From Saccharospirillum alexandrii (GTDB taxonomy: Bacteria > Pseudomonadota > Gammaproteobacteria > Pseudomonadales > Natronospirillaceae), in contig NZ_RCIP01000001.1 of assembly GCF_004000275.1 (NCBI RefSeq), forward strand, positions 736,749 through 800,748: a stretch of 64,000 nucleotides of DNA. Direction: 5' to 3'. Below are positions 51,737 to 59,750 of this stretch, piece by piece. The position numbers and the translations under genes were made by a program. A model generated the notes under the pieces. It saw nothing but the letters and a program-made list of their open reading frames with translations, was not told the origin of the DNA and searched no databases. The first letter of the stretch is position 1, and the number at the start of each line of letters is the position of its first letter.

Positions 51737-52669
51737 TCAGTCTTCCAGTGCTTCGATGCGCTCCTTCACCAGGTTGGCCAGTTGTTCCGGGTGAAACTTC
51801 GACAAAAAGGCATCACAGCCGACTTTTTCCACCATGGCCTTGTTGAATTGCCCACTCAGAGAAGTGTGCAGCGCGATATAAAGATTTTTCAGCTTCGGGT
51901 CGCTGCGAATTTCCGTGGTCATCCGATAGCCGTCCATGCGTGGCATTTCGGCATCGGTTACCAGCATCAGCAGCCGCTTTTCCAACGGCGTGTCAGTTTC
52001 ATCCGCCAACCGGCGCAACAGAGCCAGACCCTCTACACCATCCATCGCCCGGTGCACAATCAACCCCAATGATTCGAAGGTTGACGATGCCTGGGTCAGC
52101 GCCGTGTGGGAATCGTCGACCATGACGATTTCACGACCCTGAGCTTTGGCGACAAAGTCGCCCTGCATGATTTCATCGGGCAGGCGAGCATCCATCGGTG
52201 CAATTTCAGCCAGCACCTTCTCCACATCAATGATTTCGACAATGCGGTCTTCGTGGTGGGTAATGGCGGTTAAATAGTGATGGCGCCCAGCCCCGGACGG
52301 CGGCGGTAGAATCTCCTCCCAGTTCAGGTTGACGATACGATCAATCTGGCCGACCAGGAACGCCTGAACCGTGCTGTTGTACTCGGTGACAATGATGGTC
52401 GAGTCTTCAGTTTCCGGGGTAGCCCGCATGCCAATGGCAAGACTCAGGTCCATGACCGGAATGGCGCGGCCGCGCAGGTACACTACACCAATTACAGCCC
52501 GATGACGCTGAGGCATGCGAGTGACTTTGGGCAACGCCATCACTTCTTGAACCTTGAACACGTTGATCGCGTAAGTCTGCTGCCCATTCAGGCGAAACAT
52601 CAGAATTTCAAGACGGTTTTGCCCAACCAGGTTGGTGCGACTATCGACACTGCTGAGTACACCCGCCAT
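51737..52669 (-). CDS. cheV: Chemotaxis protein CheV (CheW-receiver fusion)
   Basis: A 310-residue fusion. The N-terminal CheW-like domain (about 15-165, 'RLEILMFRLNGQQTYAINVFKVQEVM') couples receptors to CheA. The C-terminal receiver (about 180-305) has the acidic pair in 'REIVMVDDSHTAL', the phosphoacceptor Asp in 'LVTDAEMPRMDG', the conserved Thr in 'IALHTSLSG' and the Lys in 'FLSKFHPEQL'. The ATG at 52669 (start MAGVLSSVDSRTNLVGQNRLE) has GGGAG 6-7 bases upstream and matches the family. No other chemotaxis gene is in this window. A 7-base inverted repeat GAAATTC-GTA-GAATTTC lies at 52717-52733 in its upstream region. Confidence 0.95.
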   Translation of the reverse strand: MAGVLSSVDSRTNLVGQNRLEILMFRLNGQQTYAINVFKVQEVMALPKVTRMPQRHRAVIGVVYLRGRAIPVMDLSLAIGMRATPETEDSTIIVTEYNSTVQAFLVGQIDRIVNLNWEEILPPPSGAGRHHYLTAITHHEDRIVEIIDVEKVLAEIAPMDARLPDEIMQGDFVAKAQGREIVMVDDSHTALTQASSTFESLGLIVHRAMDGVEGLALLRRLADETDTPLEKRLLMLVTDAEMPRMDGYRMTTEIRSDPKLKNLYIALHTSLSGQFNKAMVEKVGCDAFLSKFHPEQLANLVKERIEALED

Positions 52670-52837
52670 CCGACTCTCCCGGCTCATTGACTGCGATTAA
52701 AAATTAGCAAGCTGTTGAAATTCGTAGAATTTCGGTCGCCCACTACCGAAACAAGGATGTTCCGGCCATATCGACGACTGTGGCGCCATTGATATTGTTA
52801 GAGTAGCGGACGTCGTGATTTTCGCTTCTCGTGTTCT

Positions 52838-52860
52838 GAAAAAGGCCTCATGCCTTTTTC
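52838..52860 (-). terminator. Terminator downstream of the DUF6436-like gene
   Basis: Stem GAAAAAGGC/GCCTTTTTC with loop CTCAT, 57 bases after the stop codon on the minus strand. Confidence 0.6.
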
Positions 52861-52917
52861 AACAACCTGTTTGATGTATCGGCTCAGTTTAGTAGAGCTA
52901 GAGCTAAAAAACGATAA

Positions 52918-53484
52918 TTACCTACCGGCCACGAAGCTGGCACACCGGCAACTGTTGGCATCCACCTGCAAGACCCGGCCTGCGCGAGACAAGGGTAACC
53001 AGTCATCCACCAGACTGTTGGCTGCAGTGCACCGCAAGCCATCGCTGTAGGGGCCGAGATAACGGATCTGACCATCAGCATCGGTCAGAGCCAACATTGG
53101 ACCGGGTGAATCGGGAAAATACGCGGGTTCCAGGGGGGCCGCCAGGTCGGGACGTAAAAATGCTTCACCTGCCTGGTAGCGGTGGTAGCCCAACGCCCCG
53201 GCGCGGTTGCTGAGGTCAGCGGCATGCTGGCCGGTGAAAAACCGGCACAGACACCCTTCGGGCATCAGATGGACCAGGGCCGGGTGCTCCAGTGGCTGCT
53301 CATCGAGCCATGCCTGCCAGTCACCACCCCAGGCTGCGACATCAGTGACCGACTCACCAAACCAGCCCAGATAGTGCGCCCGGAACCCAAACGTTAACGC
53401 AGTGAGAAGCAACGCACCGACTGTTACCCCAAGTATTGCTCGCCACGGCATTGTGCGCTGTGAACGATCACCTTCATACGGCAT
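52918..53484 (-). CDS. DUF6436-like membrane-anchored protein
   Basis: A 188-residue protein with one N-terminal membrane helix ('WRAILGVTVGALLLTALTFGF') and a soluble domain with paired cysteines: 'MPEGCLCRFFTG' and, at the end, 'QVDANSCRCASFVAGR', with 'ADGQIRYLGPYSDGLRCTAAN' between. This pattern resembles DUF6436 proteins; the fold may be thioredoxin-like, but no function is known to me. Start choice is uncertain: the ATG at 53484 begins 7 bases after the stop of the lipoprotein gene, while a GTG at 53523 would overlap it by 32 bases. Neither has a good ribosome binding site, so translational coupling is likely. Confidence 0.78.
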   Translation of the reverse strand: MPYEGDRSQRTMPWRAILGVTVGALLLTALTFGFRAHYLGWFGESVTDVAAWGGDWQAWLDEQPLEHPALVHLMPEGCLCRFFTGQHAADLSNRAGALGYHRYQAGEAFLRPDLAAPLEPAYFPDSPGPMLALTDADGQIRYLGPYSDGLRCTAANSLVDDWLPLSRAGRVLQVDANSCRCASFVAGR

Positions 53485-53491
53485 TAGTGAT

Positions 53492-54196
53492 TCATCGAAG
53501 CGTATCGCAACGGCCCCACTCACATTGCATCAGCACATAACTGCTGTCGCTGCACACGGCATCATAGACTTCCAGCGGCCATTCGTTGCGCAGAATGGAA
53601 ACCTGAGGCTGGTTACACCCCTGTGCCTGAAGTTTTTGCTCGACCACAAACAGAGACCGGCCGTAGCGGCGATAGCGGGCATTGATAACCCTCGCCTGAT
53701 CCACATCGGCCATTTGCTGTTTTTCGTCATTTTGTAAAGTCACCAGCGTTTCAAAATGATCGGAATTGCGACTCAGGTCCCGCGCACCGTCCTGAAAAGC
53801 TGTCAATTCGCGCCCGCAATTGCGCTCAGGGCGGTCGTCCAGCCAGTCGCTCACCTGCTCGCTGGCGTCTGACTGCACCATTTCAATGAGTTGCATCGAC
53901 AGATAGGCACGCTGATCTTCAATCGGCGCTGTTTGCTGATCCCAGTTCAACTGCAACAGCCCATAATCGGCTGCACTGACGGCAGCACCGTTGCGACGCC
54001 ACCAGTCGCGTTGCGTCTGGGTTGCCTGGGATGCAAGTTGGGGACTGAGCGACTGGCACTGGCTGGCCAGCTCGCGCAGGCTGGCATCGGTGGTCAGGGC
54101 ATAGTGAATGGCTTCACTGCGGGGGGTGGGCAAGCTGGCACACCCGGCCAGTACAGTGGCAGCGACGACCACCAGCGAGCAGGTTCTAACGACCAT
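53492..54196 (-). CDS. Lipoprotein of unknown function
   Basis: A 234-residue protein with a lipoprotein signal peptide: 'CSLVVVAATVLAGCASLP' has the LAGC lipobox, so the mature N terminus is Cys19. The body is rich in Gln and Arg and looks helical. It ends with several Cys ('QGCNQPQ', 'AVCSDSSYVLMQCEWGRC') that may form disulfides in the periplasm. I do not recognise the family. GGAG precedes the ATG. It comes directly before the DUF6436-like gene and probably forms an operon with it. Confidence 0.78.
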   Translation of the reverse strand: MVVRTCSLVVVAATVLAGCASLPTPRSEAIHYALTTDASLRELASQCQSLSPQLASQATQTQRDWWRRNGAAVSAADYGLLQLNWDQQTAPIEDQRAYLSMQLIEMVQSDASEQVSDWLDDRPERNCGRELTAFQDGARDLSRNSDHFETLVTLQNDEKQQMADVDQARVINARYRRYGRSLFVVEQKLQAQGCNQPQVSILRNEWPLEVYDAVCSDSSYVLMQCEWGRCDTLR

Positions 54197-54340
54197 CTAC
54201 AACTCCATCGGGAAATAAAACAAACACTGAAGCGACCAGTATAACGCCCGACACCCCGCACGTCTTGGCCCATCCTGAGCATTAACACGATATCTGACCG
54301 ACTCATCCGTCTGCCTGAAGCGACTTGCGCCCACGGTTAT

Positions 54341-54604
54341 CTAGGGGTTGACCTCAGTTTTGAATTGAGCGAGGTAGTGGATGACATCGTCAGCGGAAAA
54401 TGGCCAGCCAAGGTCGTAATCAGCGCCTTCAAGCCTGATCACCGGAATTCGAATGCCATACCGCTCGATCAGTTCATCCTGACTGGCAATGTCCACGTTT
54501 GACCAACGCAGTTCCGGTTCCGCCTGCAACACCTCCTGCAGAACAGTCTCGGCATAATCACAGAGGTGACAGCCATCGGTTGTATACAACGTCAGGTTCA
54601 ACAC
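54341..54604 (-). CDS. Glutaredoxin-like (DUF836) protein
   Basis: An 87-residue thioredoxin-fold protein with the redox motif CHLC in 'LYTTDGCHLCDYAETVL' and the cis-Pro in 'YGIRIPVIRLEGADYDLGWPFS'. It resembles the DUF836 glutaredoxin-like family. Such proteins probably act as small thiol reductants or disulfide partners. I chose the GTG at 54604, which lies 6 bases after GGAG; a TTG at 54616 is also open but would overlap the ribosome binding site. Confidence 0.82.
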   Translation of the reverse strand: MLNLTLYTTDGCHLCDYAETVLQEVLQAEPELRWSNVDIASQDELIERYGIRIPVIRLEGADYDLGWPFSADDVIHYLAQFKTEVNP

Positions 54605-54668
54605 ATCTGGCTCCAATCAATGAATAAGCCCCCATTGTAGAACCACAGACAGTCAATACCAGCAACCG

Positions 54669-54692
54669 CGACCGGTTTTTGTGAACCGGTCG
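54669..54692 (-). terminator. Hairpin downstream of the DUF5610 gene
   Basis: Nine-base stem CGACCGGTT/AACCGGTCG with loop TTTGTG, 35 bases after the stop codon on the minus strand. There is no T-run, so it is a weak candidate. Confidence 0.35.
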
Positions 54693-54726
54693 TGATGACC
54701 TATGAATCAGGGGTCACCGGGCCAGT

Positions 54727-55815
54727 TCACTCGCCACCGAGTAACGAACGGGTAAAGGCTTCAAGACGACCATCGTTCAGCGGGTGGTTTTTCATCGTGT
54801 CGGGCAGAGCATCCCGGCTGTTAAAACGGTCTAGCCACTCTTGCTGGGCTGCCAGCATGTCACGGGCGTAGTCGCGCAACGACTCCAAGCCCCGCGGCAA
54901 CTGAGCTTCCGAGCTGGCAGACTGATAGGCTGCAACGCCCTTGGCTTCCACTTCCCGCATGCGCAGGTCCATCGAAGCCAGGCTGGTTCCGTCAATGCTC
55001 AGCGCTTGCGCCTGCTCCCAGGCCAGCGCCATATCACCGTCATAAAACTCGTTAGCCAGTTCGTTAACATCGGCCAGTAAGGCGTTCAGATCGGCTCGCT
55101 CGGTTTCGTTCAAGTCGCCTTCAATCACCAGCTGAAAATCATTGCTGTTGGTGCGCCCCCAGCTCAGCGATTCACCACTCTGATTGCGCTGAAAGTCGGC
55201 CCCGGCCTCTTCGGTGTTCCGAACCTGAATACGAATCGAGTCGCCCTCTAGGGTTTTCAGGTTGAGAGAGAACGATTGCTCCTGATACTGGTAAACGCTG
55301 ATGCGCCGGTTTTCCGTGGCAACCGTTTCATTGTCTGGCGTCTCGGCCACCGGAGCTTTCGCCGACAGATCGCGGGATTCCAGAATATCGGCCAACCCCT
55401 GATAGGCACTGTCGATTTTGGCCTCCAGGCCATCGTTCATCTTGTTCATGGCCTGGAGCGCATCACGCGCTTCACCAAACCCCTGTTTCAGGCCCTTTTC
55501 AGCCGCCTGCCACATTTTTTCCATCTCAGCGTCGGAGGCACCCGAGGCCTCAGCCTGTGCCAGCCGCCCTTGCATAAAGCTCCACAGGTTTTTGACCAGA
55601 CCATCGACATCAAATGCCTTGCCCGACGCCGAAGCCGCCTGGTCCGCACGTTCAACACCGCGATTCTGGCCCGGTGCCGTCGTCAGCCCCTGGCCAACAC
55701 CTCGCCCAGGGCCGTCAAAGCCGGCACGGGCAGACGGATTACCCTCTTGTGATGGCCGGTTCTGGGTCGGCAATGATTGCGGTAGCGGACTCCATTGACC
55801 AATGGCGCTGTTCAT
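54727..55815 (-). CDS. DUF5610 domain protein
   Basis: A 362-residue protein. The first 70 residues are disordered and rich in Gly, Pro, Gln and Ser. A DUF5610-like region follows (about 70-140, 'VDGLVKNLWSFMQGRLAQAEASG', 'KGLKQGFGEARDALQAM'). Then comes a beta-rich section with 'YQYQEQSFSLNLKTLEGDSIRIQVRNTEE' and a helical end ('FTRSLLGGE'). Such proteins are found in Pseudomonas, Vibrio and Oceanospirillales; the role is unknown, and there is no signal peptide. The ATG at 55815 has AGGGGAAC upstream and was preferred to one five codons earlier. It is divergent from the lysR gene. Confidence 0.8.
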   Translation of the reverse strand: MNSAIGQWSPLPQSLPTQNRPSQEGNPSARAGFDGPGRGVGQGLTTAPGQNRGVERADQAASASGKAFDVDGLVKNLWSFMQGRLAQAEASGASDAEMEKMWQAAEKGLKQGFGEARDALQAMNKMNDGLEAKIDSAYQGLADILESRDLSAKAPVAETPDNETVATENRRISVYQYQEQSFSLNLKTLEGDSIRIQVRNTEEAGADFQRNQSGESLSWGRTNSNDFQLVIEGDLNETERADLNALLADVNELANEFYDGDMALAWEQAQALSIDGTSLASMDLRMREVEAKGVAAYQSASSEAQLPRGLESLRDYARDMLAAQQEWLDRFNSRDALPDTMKNHPLNDGRLEAFTRSLLGGE

Positions 55816-55991
55816 AATGTTCCCCTGCATTTCGGTAACGCGGTGAATGTATACGGCGGCTCAAGGGCGTTAGCGGCCTGAATCCAGAGATCTTTAACGA
55901 CTTGCGCCCGATAATTGAATCATTGGGTAACGGTTTGCAAGCCCGTGTAACCGCGGCCGGAAAAATGCCAAACGATTATCAAAATTTAATC

Positions 55992-56014
55992 ATCAATACA
56001 GTTGGATTATTGAT
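55992..56014 (+). promoter_or_regulatory. LysR-type operator (T-N11-A dyad) upstream of the lysR gene
   Basis: ATCAAT and its complement ATTGAT separated by exactly 11 bases (55992-56014), the geometry of LysR-type recognition boxes. A second small dyad GATTA-N8-TAATC lies just upstream at 55974-55991. The site is in the divergent gap between the DUF5610 gene and the regulator. Confidence 0.55.
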
Positions 56015-56092
56015 AGAGTCCGATTATTATCAGTTTCAGCTCGCTAATAAGGCGTTTTGACACCGTTTCATGAAACCAAGCAGGGTAATGCC

Positions 56093-57001
56093 ATGGCGCG
56101 ACTCGACTCACTGATCATTTTTACCACCGTCGTGAAAGCCAACAACTTCACCAACGCCGCCCATCAACTGGGCCTGACACCCTCGGCGGTGAGCAAGCAG
56201 ATCAGCTTGCTGGAAGACAAACTCGGTGTCCGGTTACTGAACCGGACCACACGCTCGGTCAGCCCTACTGAGGCTGGTCAGCTTTTCTTTAATCGCTGCA
56301 GCCGCATTCTCGAAGACCTCGAAGAAGCCGAGCATATGGTTAAAGACCTGGAGACCTCACCCCGCGGCACCCTGCGGATCACGGCCACACCGACCTTTGG
56401 CCGGTCGATGCTGATGAAGATCTTCTCCAAATTTCTGGAACAGTACCCCAATGTGAATTTCGATCTGATTCTGGCCGACAAGGGGCTTGATCTGGTGCGT
56501 GAAGGGATTGACCTGGCCATTCACCTTGGGTCACTGCAAGACAGCCGCCTGGTAGCCCGGCCCGTGGCCAAGCAGAAAGTCATCCTCACCGGCACCCGCA
56601 AATACCTCGATGAACACGGCCATCCGAAGAAGCTCGGTGACCTCTACGAGCACCATATCCTGATGGTCTCGGGGATCGACTTTGCCGAACCGCGCTGGAT
56701 CAAACGGTTTCTGAAGGAAGCTGGCCTGCAAAACAAGGACCGGCGTTTTACCGTGAACGATCTCGATACGTTGTGCGAAGCGACCATGAACGACATGGGC
56801 ATCACGGCCCTGCCCTATTATATGGTGCGTGACGAACTGGCGAGCGGGAAAATGGTGCATCTGCTTCCGGAAATCATCTTCCCCAGTCGCACCATTCATG
56901 TGGTGTACCCGGAGAATCGCTACCTTTCAGCAAAAAGCCGCGCCTTTGTTGATTTCATGGCGGCCTACTTTGAAGAGCACGATCTCGATAAAACCGGCTG
57001 A
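56093..57001 (+). CDS. LysR family transcriptional regulator
   Basis: A 302-residue regulator. The N-terminal winged helix-turn-helix is 'MARLDSLIIFTTVVKANNFTNAAHQLGLTPSAVSKQISLLE' type sequence (about 1-60), followed by a linker helix and a periplasmic-binding-protein-like effector domain ('FDLILADKGLDLVREGIDLAIHLG'). It resembles the single-gene regulators that control nearby oxidoreductases, but its target cannot be read from the sequence. The ATG at 56093 has AGGG in front and gives the family start; a start at 56057 is open. A perfect T-N11-A dyad lies 79 bases upstream. Confidence 0.92.
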   Translation: MARLDSLIIFTTVVKANNFTNAAHQLGLTPSAVSKQISLLEDKLGVRLLNRTTRSVSPTEAGQLFFNRCSRILEDLEEAEHMVKDLETSPRGTLRITATPTFGRSMLMKIFSKFLEQYPNVNFDLILADKGLDLVREGIDLAIHLGSLQDSRLVARPVAKQKVILTGTRKYLDEHGHPKKLGDLYEHHILMVSGIDFAEPRWIKRFLKEAGLQNKDRRFTVNDLDTLCEATMNDMGITALPYYMVRDELASGKMVHLLPEIIFPSRTIHVVYPENRYLSAKSRAFVDFMAAYFEEHDLDKTG

Positions 57002-57035
57002 ACACTCAGGCCGCACCAAGCGGCCTGAGTGTTCA
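56999..57035 (+). terminator. 16-base stem-loop spanning the lysR stop codon
   Basis: TGAACACTCAGGCCGC pairs perfectly with 57020-57035, with loop ACCAA. The stem begins in the lysR stop codon itself. No T-run follows (AATCGGGTTT), so it may terminate weakly or protect the mRNA end. The yajG stop lies 9 bases further on. Confidence 0.5.
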
Positions 57036-57043
57036 AATCGGGT

Positions 57044-57628
57044 TTATCGCTGGTTAAGAAAGGACTCAAGACCCGGATCTGAGTACATCCGCTCAAGAGC
57101 AGCATCGAAAACGTAGTTCATTAACTCGGCATTTTCTTCCTCGCTTGGGTACCGCAAGGTTTCGATCATGCGCTGAGCCCGAAAGCTGTTGGAATAGACA
57201 GCCCCGTCAGCAACCGCCTGCACTGAGAATCGCGCTGCGCCCGTGGCTTCCTTACGGGCTGCATCAATGCTGGTAACCTGATAGGTCAGCTCTTCAAGGG
57301 CAAAGGTCAGCTCTACATCCGCATTCATTTCGACGAGCTGGTAACCCGCTCGCTCCATGACCTGTTCCGAGAGCTGCTGCAGGTCTGCCCGCAGATCGCC
57401 CCGCGCTGAAATCACACTGCTGTCTGAATAGGCCCCGCCACGCACGCCTATCTGATTACTGGAGCGACGGTCTTCGGCAAACACATAGACCGAGGCACCC
57501 GTACCGGATGGAATACTGTTGGCCTCAAGCGAAGGTTGAAACTGAATTTGCTGGGGTGAAAACTGGGCGCAACCAGCCAGTAACAAGGCTGCACTGCCTA
57601 CCCATAAACCGCGAATAGCCGTCAACAT
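57044..57628 (-). CDS. yajG: YajG family lipoprotein
   Basis: A 194-residue lipoprotein with a lipobox LAGC ('GSAALLLAGCAQFSP'). The mature part matches the YajG family ('YVFAEDRRSSNQIGVRGG', 'LTYQVTSIDAARKEATGAARFSV', 'SNSFRAQRMIETLRYPSEEENAELMNYVFD'), an outer membrane-associated protein of unknown role often found near ampG in E. coli. AGGAG precedes the ATG. yaaA lies just upstream on the same strand. Confidence 0.85.
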   Translation of the reverse strand: MLTAIRGLWVGSAALLLAGCAQFSPQQIQFQPSLEANSIPSGTGASVYVFAEDRRSSNQIGVRGGAYSDSSVISARGDLRADLQQLSEQVMERAGYQLVEMNADVELTFALEELTYQVTSIDAARKEATGAARFSVQAVADGAVYSNSFRAQRMIETLRYPSEEENAELMNYVFDAALERMYSDPGLESFLNQR

Positions 57629-57673
57629 GACACACTCCTGAATCCTGTGGTGAATTGAGTATTAACGCCCGGG

Positions 57674-58468
57674 TCAACTGACACCCGGGGCCTCGTCGCG
57701 CAAGAATTGCCAGCGACTGGCCGTGGACCGCTCAGCATCAAAACGGTAACCCGCCCAGTCAAACGCCTTAAGGTCTTCAACCGAGTCGATGGTCTGGTCG
57801 AGCATGTACCTGACCATCAGGCCTCGCGCTTTTTTGGCATAGAACGAGATGATTTTGTACTGCCCGTTTTTCAGATCCCGAAATTCCGGTGTCACTACCG
57901 GAACCGGCAACCGTTTCGGCCTTACCGCTTTAAAGTATTCGTTTGACGCCAGGTTGACCAGTGTTTTGGCACCGGCTTTACGAACATCGTCCGCCAGCGC
58001 ATCGGTCAGGGTGTCGCCCCACCAGTCGTAGAGGGATCGCCCACGCGGGTTGGACAACCGGGTCCCCATTTCCAGCCGATAAGGCAGAATACGGTCAAGG
58101 GGTCGCAATACACCATACAAACCCGACAGAATACGCACTTGCTCTTGCGCCTGGTCAATCTGTGACGCAGTCAGTGTTGCCGCCTCCAGACCCTGATAGA
58201 CATCCCCGATAAACGCAAAAAGCGCCGGTTTGCTCTGGGCAGGATCCATAGGCAACTGCCAACGGCTGAACCGATCCACATTCAGGCTGGCCAGTGATTC
58301 GCTCAGTGACATCAGGCCCTGCAAGTCACCAACGGTGCAGGTCCTCAGCAGATCGACCAGTTCAGCGGCCTCCTGATTAAAGCGCCCTTCGGTTAGGGTG
58401 TCGACGGGGGCTGCAGTCTCGAAATCCAGTTTTTTGGCGGGTGAAATAACCGACATCACGGCTGGCAT
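57674..58468 (-). CDS. yaaA: Peroxide stress protein YaaA (UPF0246)
   Basis: A 264-residue DUF328 protein (E. coli YaaA: 258). The N-terminal 'VISPAKKLDFETAAPV' and the central 'YGVLRPLDRILPYRLEMGTRL' and 'LVNLASNEYFKAV' segments are diagnostic. In E. coli YaaA is induced by OxyR and lowers free iron during peroxide stress. The ATG at 58468 has AGGAGG upstream at slightly long spacing; an ATG at 58456 is next. The frame stays open upstream to 58582 but without similarity. Confidence 0.92.
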   Translation of the reverse strand: MPAVMSVISPAKKLDFETAAPVDTLTEGRFNQEAAELVDLLRTCTVGDLQGLMSLSESLASLNVDRFSRWQLPMDPAQSKPALFAFIGDVYQGLEAATLTASQIDQAQEQVRILSGLYGVLRPLDRILPYRLEMGTRLSNPRGRSLYDWWGDTLTDALADDVRKAGAKTLVNLASNEYFKAVRPKRLPVPVVTPEFRDLKNGQYKIISFYAKKARGLMVRYMLDQTIDSVEDLKAFDWAGYRFDAERSTASRWQFLRDEAPGVS

Positions 58469-58638
58469 CTGGAACGGTTCCTCCTGGTATGATGGTTGCG
58501 CTGTGACCTGCCCCGCCGGTAAAGGCACTACCAGCTGGCATGGGTCTGGCCTATCCTGCCGAGCATTCCACGACAGCATCATTGTTTCAAACGGGAATTT
58601 TGCATAGGGTTAATAGAAATAATGCTGACGAGTATATC

Positions 58639-59412
58639 ATGAGAGTCATTCGAACCTTCGTTCCAAACTCTTTACAGAACTACAATCACCTGGTGGTGTG
58701 CGAGCACAGTCAGGCCACAGCGGCAGTCGATCCTTACGACGCCGACCACTTGCTCACCCTGGCTGAAGATCAGGGGTTGCGCATTACCGATATCTGGATC
58801 ACCCACGAACACGGCGATCATATCCGGCATCTGGACGAGCTGAAGGCCAAGACCGGCGCCCGGGTTCGGGCTCCGTCTTCCTGTCAGGGCCGCTTTCAGG
58901 CCGATCAGTGGCTGGCCGATGGCGACGAGTTAACACTCGGCCATTCCACCGCGCAATTCTGGGCCTCCCCCGGCCATACGCCCGGGCACGGGGTGTTTTA
59001 TCTGACCGAGCCTGAGCCCGCGCTTATTTGTGGCGACACCCTGTTCAATGCCGGTGTTGGCAATACCCGTTCCGGCGATACCGACACCCTGTTTCACAGC
59101 ATTGAGCAACTTCGCCAACGAGCCCATCCGGAAACGCGTATTTACCCCGGGCACGATTACCTGCCAACCAATTTGGCCTTTACACTCAGTATCCTGCCTG
59201 GCCACCCACCCGCCGAAGCCATGAAGGCCATCAGCGACCAGCAAACACCGGATACCCGCCTGACGACGACCCTGGCCGATGAAGCCGACATCAATTTGTT
59301 TTTCCGGCTCGAAGACGACACCCTGTCGCAGGCGCTCAATGATAAGGGTTTCAGTACTGACACCAGGCAAGACCGCTTTACAGCGCTGCGTCAACTAAGG
59401 GATCAGTGGTGA
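58639..59412 (+). CDS. gloB: Hydroxyacylglutathione hydrolase (glyoxalase II)
   Basis: A 257-residue metallo-beta-lactamase-fold hydrolase (E. coli GloB: 251) that splits S-lactoylglutathione to lactate and glutathione. Metal ligands are in 'WITHEHGDHIRHL' (HxHxDH), 'SPGHTPGH', 'CGDTLFNAG' and 'YPGHDYLPTN'. The C-terminal HAGH domain recognises glutathione ('RLTTTLADEADINLFFR'). The ATG at 58639 was chosen by homology; only a weak GACGAG lies ahead. It overlaps the PilZ gene by 4 bases. Confidence 0.9.
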   Translation: MRVIRTFVPNSLQNYNHLVVCEHSQATAAVDPYDADHLLTLAEDQGLRITDIWITHEHGDHIRHLDELKAKTGARVRAPSSCQGRFQADQWLADGDELTLGHSTAQFWASPGHTPGHGVFYLTEPEPALICGDTLFNAGVGNTRSGDTDTLFHSIEQLRQRAHPETRIYPGHDYLPTNLAFTLSILPGHPPAEAMKAISDQQTPDTRLTTTLADEADINLFFRLEDDTLSQALNDKGFSTDTRQDRFTALRQLRDQW

Positions 59413-59681
59413 GTCGGGATCAGCGGGGACACCCGCGAACACCACTGGAAGTGACCATCGAACTGGTGACGCGGGACGGTTATCGCACCGAAGCAAAGAC
59501 CTGGAACATCTCTGACGGTGGCACCTTTGTAGAGCTGACTCCGGCCCAGAAGCAGCACTTCAATCTGGGAACGCAGGTACGAAGCCAGGTTCAGGGCCTG
59601 CCCATGCCCGCACCTGTTGTGGTGATGCGGGTTGTTCGGCACGCCCCTTCCGGTATTGGGCTGAAAATCATCAGCGATTGA
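59409..59681 (+). CDS. PilZ domain protein
   Basis: A 90-residue single-domain protein with the cyclic-di-GMP binding pattern: two Arg in 'RDQRGHPRTPLEV' and the 'NISDGGTFVEL' segment corresponding to (D/N)xSxxG. It starts with GTG inside the gloB stop region (overlap GTGA) with AAGG ahead, so it is translationally coupled. It may bind c-di-GMP as a small adaptor. It has no partner domain, so its target is unknown. Confidence 0.82.
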   Translation: MSRDQRGHPRTPLEVTIELVTRDGYRTEAKTWNISDGGTFVELTPAQKQHFNLGTQVRSQVQGLPMPAPVVVMRVVRHAPSGIGLKIISD

Positions 59682-59710
59682 AGAAACAACCCTACGCACC
59701 TTTCAGTGAC

Positions 59711-59744
59711 CCCGGTGACGGGCGTGTTACCTCACCGGGTTTCT
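59711..59744 (+). terminator. Terminator after the PilZ gene
   Basis: Eight-base stem CCCGGTGA/TCACCGGG with a 13-base loop, followed by TTTCT; 30 bases after the stop codon. Confidence 0.55.
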
Positions 59745-59750
59745 GTCAGT

